From NCBI GenBank assembly GCA_022701365.1, contig JAKUHH010000108.1:805821-869820 (forward strand): a stretch of 64,000 bases of DNA, written 5' to 3'. Shown here piece by piece: positions 1-9,034 of the stretch (its first letter is position 1; every line of letters begins with the position of its first letter). This DNA is from Mycocentrospora acerina. Taxonomy: Eukaryota; Ascomycota; Dothideomycetes; Pleosporales. The position numbers and the translations under genes were made by a program. The notes beneath the pieces are model-generated. The model saw only the letters and a program-made list of their open reading frames with translations. It made no database searches and was not told the DNA's origin.

Positions 1-275
1 GAGCAGCGTTCCGAGTCACGTAGAGATCCTTCCGAACGTGGAGATGTATACATTTGGAAGATCAGTGCACAGTCTGGACTTTTCAAAGTAATGTGCCAGT
101 TCTGTCAGCTGTTTGGTGGATTTGGAAAGGGCCGTAAGCTAGTGGGTAATACCGCAATGATGCTATCTTTACTCCTTGACAACTGTGAATAGAGCTGTCC
201 ATATTGACGGTTGTATACATGATGCGGTAGATTGACGGATGACAAAGGCTCGATGATCATGCACCGTTAAGCTTA
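1..275. other. Flanking sequence, no gene seen
   Basis: The left edge of the window holds no convincing coding sequence on either strand. It is the 3' flank of the minus-strand F-box-like gene that ends at 276. Any gene belonging to the left neighbour lies outside the window. Confidence 0.5.
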
Positions 276-1568
276 TTACCCCACACGCCACGCCGGAATT
301 AAAAACAGCTGACCGATGCTTAATTGCAAAGCCAATATAAGAACCCAGTGACAAAGGAGTTGAGGCTTATTTGATCCGGAGGTTGCAATGACGTCTGCGT
401 GCTGACTCGTGAGTGTCAGATGTAAATGAAGACTAGGAAGGCGCTCAAACACCGATTTACCCGCTGGCTTGTCGAGGCTTAACCAAACGAACTGGTAAAG
501 TTTAGTCTGTCCTGTCGAATGACTCGTCGACGGTATGCAACCCAAGCATTTCAAGTTCTTCTGGCTCGACGAGGGACTTGATTGAAGGCTAGAAAGGTTA
601 GCGAGCGCCCTATGAAGAAAGCGAATATCGCAGTTTACCGTGCGCATGTCTCCTCTCCTTCTAACATGCCATGCCTGCTGGTCCAGTGTCTCGACTTGTT
701 CGTATAATGGCTCCGGAGTTTCTGCGGTCCATACACCCAAAAGTCTCCTGTTAACTTTTCTCATGTGATGTCGTCTCTTTGCAGTAATTGGGTTGTCTAA
801 CCAATATTGAATCCTCTCCCATTTGACATCAGGCAGATCCCAACTCCCCAAAGCACGCCCTTGTATCAATATGTCAACACTCAGTTCCCTGACCACTGGG
901 AAATGATCTAGGATTTTTGCAATCGCGACGGAGACAGCATCGGGGTTTGTGCTTGGAGGATGTGTTGCATTGCTCTGCTGCATCCTGGTAGACACCTGCG
1001 GCGGTCCATCCCACCAGTCATACCCAGGCCAGACGAGAAGTCTGAGCTTTCTGGCCTGGCTCATAAAGGGAAGTAGGGCCAGGAATCGCGGCGAGAGTTC
1101 GTCACGGTCAGGCCTAAAATAGCCCATGGCACTGAGTTGCGGCCTCTGAACTTCTAGCGTAATACGGAGCTCATTTTGCGCATCGCATGCTCGTTCTGCC
1201 TGCTCATCAAAATCGGCGCCTATCCTTTCGGCGAGAATGCTGCTTTTTGGACGCTCCTTGCATGTTGCTTCCAAGCTTTTTATGGGAGGAGACGTATTGA
1301 GCAAGTGGGCGTGGCTGTCAAGACATTCGTCCCGCAACTGCCTGCTTGTTGCTAGAATATTTGGTGGTGGTAGACTGGGCAGGTAAATGCGGGTGTCGAC
1401 AAATGTTTGCTCGGTTTTCCTGGAGCGGTGGAGAGAGGTTGTGTCTGTACTTGCACTGGAGGTGTATACAAAGTCTGGCTCAGTGAGGTAGCCGAGTATC
1501 TCCTCACGCAACTCTCGTGGGATGCGCATGAGAGGCGGCGTAGCCTGCGCAGCGAATGGCGCAGTCAT
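276..1568 (-). CDS. F-box-like fungal protein
   Basis: An uninterrupted 430-residue frame starts at an ATG whose context continues into a short F-box-like stretch (residues about 14-32, IPRELREEILGYL), the usual N-terminal layout of fungal F-box or F-box-like proteins that present substrates to an SCF ubiquitin ligase. The middle contains hydrophobic, leucine-spaced segments (RKLRLLVWPGYDWW; FPVVRELSVDILI) resembling the degenerate leucine-rich or orphan C-terminal regions of these proteins. No Skp1-contact residues can be judged beyond the LPxEL-like core, here IPREL. The last ~40 residues look less protein-like, so an unrecognised 3' intron could shorten the protein. It is transcribed away from a second F-box gene at 2681, with about 1.1 kb between. 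Substrate and function are unknown. Fungal F-box families are large and fast evolving. Confidence 0.7.
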   Translation of the reverse strand: MTAPFAAQATPPLMRIPRELREEILGYLTEPDFVYTSSASTDTTSLHRSRKTEQTFVDTRIYLPSLPPPNILATSRQLRDECLDSHAHLLNTSPPIKSLEATCKERPKSSILAERIGADFDEQAERACDAQNELRITLEVQRPQLSAMGYFRPDRDELSPRFLALLPFMSQARKLRLLVWPGYDWWDGPPQVSTRMQQSNATHPPSTNPDAVSVAIAKILDHFPVVRELSVDILIQGRALGSWDLPDVKWERIQYWLDNPITAKRRHHMRKVNRRLLGVWTAETPEPLYEQVETLDQQAWHVRRRGDMRTVNCDIRFLHRALANLSSLQSSPSSSQKNLKCLGCIPSTSHSTGQTKLYQFVWLSLDKPAGKSVFERLPSLHLHLTLTSQHADVIATSGSNKPQLLCHWVLILALQLSIGQLFLIPAWRVG

Positions 1569-2680
1569 GTTGATGGAGCTCAGGACCTAGATGAAATCGA
1601 ATTGGCCTTGACGGACGCTGAAAGACGGCTGTTTTGAGGTTCAAGGTCAGGCGCCCACCACGAGTGGAGTACCGCAGGCGCACGGGTGCAGGAGTGGCTG
1701 TTTGTTGTATGTTGCCTAATCATTCAGGCCAAGTGGGCATCACATTGAATACAAGCAACAGCGGCATCTTGGCTGTGGGTCACAATGTCACAATGGAGGT
1801 TGTTGTCGATGCACGCAGAGAGCTGAAGAAGGGAAACGCAGTCGTGATGGGCACAATCTACGTAGATACAAGACAAGGGGTGTTGTGTCGCAAGCTTTGT
1901 TCCGTCACAGACGTTGTTCACCTGCGTCGTCCCACGCGCGGTAGGACCGAACAGGTGAGGGCCGGACGCGTTCCTGGACGATGGCGACTTGTGGCGCAGG
2001 TTCGCAGATCTGGGGAAGGTTCGCAGCAAGACGCATGCAAGCGGGGCTCTCTCCAAGAAGCCTCCTTCGCCTTGATCGCATGCAAGTGGCCATTCTGCAA
2101 CGCGCCTTGGTCTCTGCCCCCGAGGATTTTGCACTGCACTGTCCACGTCCACAGCCGCGCATCCCCGCAGCGGCGTCGTCTCAACGCGTTGTTCGCGACT
2201 GCCGCAAACGCCGCGCCTTCCCCAGACTCCGAGTGCCCCTCAGCCCAGCAGCACCACAGCCACGAGCCACCGCCATGGACGAGCAAGTGGGTGCACGGCA
2301 GTCGCCAGGCAAATGCCCGTCGCGCCGCCACACGCTGCGAAGCTACCGGGAGCGGGCGCCGGCGAGCGACTTCGGCGACGGTGAGCCGGCGACAGAAAAC
2401 GCTTCTGCAGCAGTACGTCAGTCAGGCTGCAGCCATGAATCTCGTACGGTGAGGGCTCACTCACCCTTCGCAGCTTCCGCAACCCAGCGCACGCCGTAGC
2501 AGCCGCACCGTGCCAGACGCCTCGACTACCCCAGCACACGCTCCGCTGCGCATCCCGCGACCATACTACGTCAGTCACGTCAGTCACGCCAGTCACGCCA
2601 GCCACGCCAGCCAGCCTTCGCCATCCAACCCAGCTCCTGCTTCAGGCACGCCACAGCGTGGACGCGTTGCAACAAGGGAC
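1569..2680. promoter_or_regulatory. Divergent intergenic region between two F-box genes
   Basis: This GC-rich 1.1-kb stretch separates the start codons of the two divergent F-box genes. Several long frames cross it in both directions, but they overlap one another, are arginine- and alanine-rich and show no recognisable domain, so I treat them as GC-driven. Promoters and 5' leaders for both genes must lie here. Near its right end a 9-bp tandem repeat is present (about 2563-2612). The frame of the downstream gene stays open back to 2510, so part of this region may be coding if a spliced upstream ATG is used. Confidence 0.5.
2563..2612. repeat. Short degenerate 9-bp tandem repeat
   Basis: About five imperfect copies of a 9-base unit (cgtcagtca changing to cgccagcca) lie head to tail. 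In the frame of the downstream F-box gene they would encode Ser-His-Val/Ala repeats, but no ATG in that frame precedes them unless an upstream exon exists. Confidence 0.7.
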
Positions 2681-5600
2681 ATGATTGCTCGCAGCTATCA
2701 AAATACAGGCCCAGACTCGGCTGTTGGTTCTCCCTCGCCCGTTGCCTCTAGGCCTGCACACGGAAACTGGCCGTATCAACAACCCTCATTCGAAGACGAT
2801 CTCTCTTCAGCCTTGAAGGATGAATTGATGAGTACAGAGTTGCTCGACGACCAAGAGCCAGCACAAGCACGCCGCGAGAGCCGCCATCTGGCCTATCCAC
2901 CGTCGCCTGGGGCCTCTGCTGCAGAGGCCCGCCAATCAGACCCCATACCCCGGCGACCGCGTCCAGGTTTCGACTACACACCCGAAGATTGGGAAGAGTA
3001 CGGTATCCGATTTGATCCAGCACGTGAGGGCGCAGGGCACTTCTCAGACGACGTATCACTATTACTAAGTCACACAACGACGGGCCCCACGATTGGCCCC
3101 ATAGCCGGCCACATGAAACGCTCACGCGATAAGTTTGAAGGCGTAGACAGCAGGGACATTCCCAAAACTCTGATCAGTCGAGGCGCTGTAGCGGCAATGT
3201 TCTACCATAGTACAGCTCCGTGCCCGGGGGCCAACGATATATGGCCAAACTTCCGCAGCTCAGCGAAGCTCCCTGCACAATATTTCCTGCTTGACAGAAA
3301 CTACCGAACGCCTATAGAATCAAAGTCTAAGCGACGTCCATCAGAGAGCCTCAAGAAGACGCAGGCCTTGGAGCAATTAGATGGAGCAGACCAGATCCTC
3401 CCAGACGCCCATGCTGGTCGTCCAAGATGGAATCTACCTGTTGAGCTCGTGGAGCTGATAGCCAACTATTTGAATCGCGATGATATCAAATCTCTACGAC
3501 TAGTGAGCCACGAACTCAATCAGCACGTCTCGCAAGTCATCTTCCAAACAGTAGTAGTTCCGTTTAACACGGAGATTTATGGTATGCTCGGTTCAGAGCA
3601 GAAGCCTGACGTCAAGGGCAAGAAGCGCGCTCGACTCGACAACCCAGGATATTCATGGAAAAACGCAAATGGCGATGAAGTGTACAATGGTCATGGTTTA
3701 GATGTGTTTCGCGGATTCGGACGACATATCTTGAAGTACGGGATGAGTTTTGAAGTGAATGAAGATTCTCTCTCTCGGCCACCCAACAAAACACTTACTG
3801 AGAAGAAGGCGAGCTTCTGGGGAAGCTATGATTGGCCTTATGAAGACTACCGACGCTTCGATGCTGTTGCTGGACTCGAATCTGCTGCAGATGAGACCCC
3901 GCGAATGAAGACAGCGTTCTCGGAGCTCACCAAGGTGAAAGAACTTGCACTGTCTCTCGACAGTGGCCTTGGATGGCTCAATGGTCCCGATAGATCGATT
4001 CGTGCGCGGATCCTGCAACGCCCTCCGGAGGTTTTTGGTACTTTGAAAGAAGTCCCAGATCGTCAAGCACAAGCTCAACAAGAACTTTGGAACCATATCG
4101 AAGCATGTCATCTGAGCACAGACAAGGACATCCGACTAGCAACACTGTACAAAATGGATAGGTCATGGCCACTATCTGAACTCAAGGAAGCAAGTGTGCT
4201 AGCTATACAGCAGCCAAATACACCGTTCCTAGACCCACATCTCATACACGAGGCGACGCCTCACGACACGACTGAAGTCCAGGTTCCGACCTCTTTCGAT
4301 GATCCTGAAGTTCTTGACCGTTTTGTGCTAATGCCATCCTCGTCCAACACTGGTGTTTTATTCTCATCGATTGTACCTCCAACCGATTCTGGCCAGCTCA
4401 TGAGCCCTATCATACCAGCTAGCCTCACCAAAGCTCAAAAGGAGTGGCTTTTGGAGACTGAATGGGCACAGCGAGCCTTCTTGTCTTCATATATGCTCTC
4501 TATCATCGATAACCGGGCCACGTTCAATCAGATTCATACACTCAACATCTCACGTCTTTCCGATCGTTATGTGCCCATGCTAAATCGACCCGACTTCTGG
4601 GACTCTCTGCCAAGCCTCCAGGACGTTACCTTGATGGTCATACCAGGATGGCGAACTGTGCACAAGGACGAAGCTGGTTTCGTGGACACACCCAAAATCA
4701 ATCCATGTACGGGAATCGAATCTTTCTGCGAACTACTGAAGAATCATGTCGCTTGCCGCCCAAATATAATCAGGTTGACAATCGGTTGGGTGAGCGGCGG
4801 CGAACACGCAGAAGGGTCGCATGCAAGAAACAAGCTGTTACTGCCTGCTCCTTTGTCAGAGGTGAATCCTCAATCTAATCGAATTTCGAGCCCTGCACTG
4901 AGCGTGGCCATAGAACAAGATGCAAGCAAACTACGTGGATCCCTGCTTCACTTCCCACACGTGGTACAACTTACCATTAAGAATTGCTGGATAACACCGC
5001 CCTCCCTCCTGCAATTCGTTAATATTCATGACGCGTACAGTTTGAAGCACCTGGTTTTGAACTCAGTATCCCTCACTGCCATGCTACGACCCAACGGCAA
5101 CGCGAATCACGTTAACCAGCAAGTGATGGTTGCAAATCTTCCCATGGCTGGACTTTGGAACGTGTTCAACAACAATGCCGGTGCCCATGTCGTAGCTCAG
5201 GCACAAGCTAATATACAGGCACAAAACCTGCCGAACCATCAGCAGTTTCTACAAGTTTACATCCAGTCACTTATCATACAGTTGCAACAAATCCAAGGAA
5301 ATGTCGTCGGAGTGCATCAACAACAGCAGATAACAACTCTTCAGAATCAACTACAACAGCAAGCAGCTCAGATCCAGAACCAGAACCAGAATCAGATTCA
5401 GCAGATTCAAGTCTCGGGCCAAAACCAAGGACAGCAAAATCAAATAGCACAACCGTTCGTCAATATCAATCAGGTTGCTGCATTGGCCACTCAAGTCACG
5501 AACATGCAACAACAGGTTCACAATGCAGGCTTACCTCTGCATATGAACGCAAACAACGCTCCAGCCCCTCCAGCTCAACCGGCTGTTGCTACTTCCCAAA

Positions 5601-6094
5601 ATCTCCTCCTAACACAACCCCGTGAAGGTTCTTGGATGAACGTCATCGACATCATGTCTCCTGGTACTAATCTTTCCGACTTCAGCTCCAGCCACTCCCA
5701 AGCCGACTCAAAACGCAGTACTTCCCTAAAGTCTGTTGAGTTTATTTCCTGTGGCTACGCCAAACTCCCCTACTCCGTGTTCGATCAGTCTGCCATTGAA
5801 TTCCCAACCGCTCGCGGAGCTGCTAGCCGTAATTCATTCTTCACTAAGCGCCATTGTGCTCTCGCCCCTGCGATGCTTACTGCCAAGTGGGCACATCTTG
5901 GTGAGATTGTGCAGGAAGTTGACGTTACGGAACTCGCAATATTAGATACAGCTTGGAATTTGCGGCATGGTTGGGATGACGTTGAAGAGGCAAGGGCTGT
6001 CGAATTCGATGGTCTCATGCCTGGTGGTACGGGGAGATTCACAGGGAAGGTGCGGTGTGAAGACCGGGTGGTTCTGACTGATTCTGCGAGTTAG
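2681..6094 (+). CDS. Large F-box protein with Asn/Gln-rich C-terminal region
   Basis: The frame is open from 2510, but the first ATG is at 2681, giving 1137 residues; an upstream spliced start cannot be excluded. A clear F-box lies at residues about 248-290 (WNLPVELVELIANYLNRDD, followed by LRLVSHELN), which predicts Skp1 binding and a role as SCF substrate receptor. The segment before it is Pro/Arg-rich and probably disordered. The region after it has leucine-rich features (e.g. HLVLNSVSLTAML). Residues about 836-980 are extremely rich in Gln and Asn, broken by hydrophobics, like a prion-like or coiled-coil-forming tract. A folded-looking tail follows, with FISCGYAKLPYSVFDQSA. The substrate is unknown. 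No intron is needed: the frame runs 3.4 kb without a stop. Confidence 0.85.
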   Translation: MIARSYQNTGPDSAVGSPSPVASRPAHGNWPYQQPSFEDDLSSALKDELMSTELLDDQEPAQARRESRHLAYPPSPGASAAEARQSDPIPRRPRPGFDYTPEDWEEYGIRFDPAREGAGHFSDDVSLLLSHTTTGPTIGPIAGHMKRSRDKFEGVDSRDIPKTLISRGAVAAMFYHSTAPCPGANDIWPNFRSSAKLPAQYFLLDRNYRTPIESKSKRRPSESLKKTQALEQLDGADQILPDAHAGRPRWNLPVELVELIANYLNRDDIKSLRLVSHELNQHVSQVIFQTVVVPFNTEIYGMLGSEQKPDVKGKKRARLDNPGYSWKNANGDEVYNGHGLDVFRGFGRHILKYGMSFEVNEDSLSRPPNKTLTEKKASFWGSYDWPYEDYRRFDAVAGLESAADETPRMKTAFSELTKVKELALSLDSGLGWLNGPDRSIRARILQRPPEVFGTLKEVPDRQAQAQQELWNHIEACHLSTDKDIRLATLYKMDRSWPLSELKEASVLAIQQPNTPFLDPHLIHEATPHDTTEVQVPTSFDDPEVLDRFVLMPSSSNTGVLFSSIVPPTDSGQLMSPIIPASLTKAQKEWLLETEWAQRAFLSSYMLSIIDNRATFNQIHTLNISRLSDRYVPMLNRPDFWDSLPSLQDVTLMVIPGWRTVHKDEAGFVDTPKINPCTGIESFCELLKNHVACRPNIIRLTIGWVSGGEHAEGSHARNKLLLPAPLSEVNPQSNRISSPALSVAIEQDASKLRGSLLHFPHVVQLTIKNCWITPPSLLQFVNIHDAYSLKHLVLNSVSLTAMLRPNGNANHVNQQVMVANLPMAGLWNVFNNNAGAHVVAQAQANIQAQNLPNHQQFLQVYIQSLIIQLQQIQGNVVGVHQQQQITTLQNQLQQQAAQIQNQNQNQIQQIQVSGQNQGQQNQIAQPFVNINQVAALATQVTNMQQQVHNAGLPLHMNANNAPAPPAQPAVATSQNLLLTQPREGSWMNVIDIMSPGTNLSDFSSSHSQADSKRSTSLKSVEFISCGYAKLPYSVFDQSAIEFPTARGAASRNSFFTKRHCALAPAMLTAKWAHLGEIVQEVDVTELAILDTAWNLRHGWDDVEEARAVEFDGLMPGGTGRFTGKVRCEDRVVLTDSAS

Positions 6095-6805
6095 TGGATC
6101 AACCTTGGTCCATTTGATTTTTACGTGTTTGTGCTGACCTACTCCACCGCAGATTATGAAGGTGTCATTAGAGGCGTTGGTGGATTGGAATTGTAGGACT
6201 AGGCCACCTTATGGGGTCGATATATCACAGGGTATGGTCTGTTTGAATGTGATTCAATGTTTTTTTTAGAATCGCGGACGGTTTGTCATTGCTGGGTATT
6301 TCTATCGAAAAACCTGATTACATATAGGCGCACAGCTTCGACGCAACAGCCCACCATTAACGAAAAGTAAGTTCTAGTGCTCGTGAAATTTCTGAGTACA
6401 CCCTAGCTGTAAAGCCTCTGGCTCTAGCGAAACCAACATCTGAAGACCATTTCAAAGTGAAGGCACCAGAGGGACGAAGAGGATATGGATTCGTTCACTG
6501 ATTCCCTGATGGTACGAAATAGGCGTGACGCAGAATGAGAGTGGGTTATATGAGTGTTTTTTGAGCATATTGCCAAGTATAGAAGAAAAGTAGATTGATG
6601 ACGAATTATGGGCGGATAGCATGTGTAATTGATAGGTCTAGTCAAGTCTATGCGTATCGTGTCTATTCTTGTGCCTCCAACCCATAAGTAGGAAATTGAC
6701 GATCAAAGTGAAGTCAGAAACTGGAATAATGAGTGTGTCCTTCACACACGCAGGATTCCTCCTCGCTATATCCCGCCCATGCTGCCCATGCTGAATCCAT
6801 GCCGC
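6095..6805. other. Convergent 3' intergenic region
   Basis: This stretch lies between the stop codons of the F-box gene (plus) and the acid phosphatase gene (minus). It should contain both 3' UTRs and polyadenylation signals. The small open frames in it show no protein-like composition. I see nothing else. Confidence 0.5.
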
Positions 6806-8585
6806 TCACTCCAGGCCAGCAGGCTCAGGTTTCTCAGGGAAGGGCTGAACATCCAACCGCGACGCACAAGCCTCCTTCCAATTCTTCGGCGTGTACTTGT
6901 CTACAATCGCCTTGAACGCCTCGAGCGTGCAAAGCGTCTCGTCGCCTTCCAAATGCTTGCCCTCTGGTTTACACCCCGGCACTTGCATAACCTTATCGTT
7001 GTATCGTACGCGGACATAGTACTTCTTGAGCTCGTCTCTCTGCGCCTGGGAGAGCTCCGCAGCCGGCTTCCTACCTATGGGCTCAGACGAGGAGACGCCC
7101 GCCTGGGAACCACCGAAAAGAGAAGACCACCAGCCCTGGCTCTTTGGCTGCGCAGTGGGGATAGTCTTGCTTACGGGTGGGGCACCGCGCTTGCTGAAGA
7201 GTTCAAATGCGATGTGGCTTGTGAACGGGGGCCATTTCTCGCCGTCAAACGCGCCGAGAGATGCGAGTGCGCCTGCGAGAGTCGTGTCGTGGCACCCTGA
7301 AAGGGCGAGCTTGATGTCTTTGTCGCTTGTGTGTGCTGGTGTGAGGGTGCCGCTGCGCTCGATGGAACTTGTCATGCGGGTTGTAATGTCGCCCATTAGT
7401 GCGCCGATGCCTAGCATACGGTACTCGCGGGACTCGGTGTAGCCTCTGAACCACTCGTCTAAGACGATTTTGTCCATTAAGGCGCGGGCTTTGGGGTCGT
7501 AAAATTCCTTGGGAAGCTTGGTTCCAGGTCCATGTGCGTCAGTGGCGTTGATGGTGTCCATTAAGCCGGAGAGTCGAGGGTGAGAGTTTACAGCTACTTT
7601 GGCTTCTCCCGGCATCCATTTTGAGTAGATTTTGGAGAGGTATTCCATATCTTCTGTAGCGTTCCAGTTATCGGCTGCGCGCTGGGCAAAGGCGCGGGTT
7701 AGCTGGGAGAATCTTCGGCAGCTACTATTGTTGGGGAAGAGTGTCTCGTCTGAGGGCGTTCGAGTGACGATGGTTGGAGTAGGGAAGTCAGCGCCGCGGG
7801 CGGATGGGGGGTAGAATCCATAGAAGGCTTGTTGGACGGACTCTAGTGCCCTGGGAATGGGTGTGGCACGGAGATAGATTGCGTTGGTGTCGGAAATGAC
7901 TTTGGGCATGAACTGGAGTTGGTCGACATAAAGGTGTCGCAGGCGCTGACCGAGACCGAGTGTTGTATCACGGCCTTTGTCGGTTAGTTCCCCATGTTTG
8001 CAAATGGCGTCGTATTCTCCATTATGACCAGAGGCAAGCACTGAGAAGTTTTAGTATATACAGAGTAATTGGTTGAAATTGAGATGGGCCCTACTAGGAC
8101 TGTCGTCCGTGCCGAATATCTCTAATCTGCGATTGTACTTGAGTTCGTCAAGATTTTTAGTAGTCATTATGACGCTTGTCAGTCCTCGTGCAGCGTTGCA
8201 GTACGACCAATCTGCGTTGATATTAGGAATGATTCGTTACAACCTGCAGCTCATCCTTACATGGTTTAAGACCGGCCTACAACACAGTCAGTTCCAAGAC
8301 ACGCTACATGTTTTTGCTCGACTTACATTTTCGAATCGAGGAGACACAGGCGTTCGTTCGCCTTAGAGGTAATGTCAGCATATAATTGAATTTGTTAGGA
8401 TCGGGAGGCTGACCATGGCGCAGAAGCTGTGGATGTGGTCAGTGTCTAAAGGTAGAAATAAAGCAACTCATATGAAGTCAAGGCTGCCATCTTACAATCT
8501 GAACAAGCTGTAGTTCAAGTTCTTTGGGGTACAGAGTTTCCAGCTCTTGCTCTGAATAAGGCTTTCTTGGGATAAATGTCGTCAT
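6806..8585 (-). CDS. Histidine acid phosphatase family protein (six exons, two micro-exons)
   Basis: Six exons were assembled by eye: 8496-8585, 8414-8426, 8327-8361, 8261-8276, 8095-8211 and 6806-8040, giving 501 residues in one frame, with introns of 69, 52, 50, 49 and 54 nt. The product carries the histidine-acid-phosphatase signature LLRHGERTPVSPRFEN at residues 31-46 (nucleophile His34, with Arg33 and Arg37) and the HD pair at His341-Asp342 in LSGCHDTTLAG. Between them lies GELTDKGRDTTLGLGQRLR, typical of the lysophosphatidic-acid-phosphatase (ACP6)-like branch. The family hydrolyses phosphomonoesters through a phosphohistidine intermediate. No signal peptide is obvious (start MTTFIPRKPY), so a cytoplasmic or mitochondrial location is more likely than secretion. 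Exon 2 is only 13 nt yet encodes the catalytic Leu-Leu-Arg-His plus one base of Gly; exon 4 is 16 nt. The start matches the conserved N terminus of fungal relatives as I recall it. Confidence 0.88.
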
Positions 8586-9034
8586 TATGGCTGATGCAGA
8601 AAAGTGATAGTCAAAGTCAAATCAATCAATAGCAAAGACATTCAGCAGATTGCTAGATCTGCAGGGGATTCGCGGGGGAAAAGAAATAATTGTCTTAGAG
8701 TCATTACGCTGCATATAGACAACCAGTGAGGCCCTAAAATGCCGTCACGTGGTTACGTCATTCCGCGCACGACGCTGATTGGACTATGAAATAATACTAT
8801 GCGCGAACTTACCAAAGCACACAGGCTCAGTACTTGATTGGGAGCACATTTTTAGTTACCGCGCAGAATTTCGAGGTTAATCATTAGTGTTGCCAAATTT
8901 GGTTGTAGGTATTGCTTAAATGCTGCGTCGTAGCTTATTCAATTGATAGGCGCGGTGTTCGCGCTCAAAATTTATGGAAACCCACCAGATGTGCAGACAC
9001 TACACACGCTTCACAATCTCACCTGGCTACAACA
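8586..9034. promoter_or_regulatory. Divergent promoter with CACGTG and TTACGTCA boxes
   Basis: These 449 bases separate the start codons of the acid phosphatase (minus) and the PPR gene (plus). They contain a palindromic E-box CACGTG at 8746-8751, directly followed by TTACGTCA at 8753-8760, a CRE/ATF-like bZIP site, and an inverted CCAAT box (ATTGG) at 8778-8782. CACGTG is the known core site of the Pho4/NUC-1 phosphate regulators and of other bHLH factors. Whether it works here is inference. Confidence 0.5.

Noticed and set aside
1634..2499. Long open frames on both strands upstream of the large F-box gene
   Set aside because: GC-rich DNA with several overlapping frames, Arg/Ala-rich products without domains. 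The flanking divergent starts explain the region as promoter.
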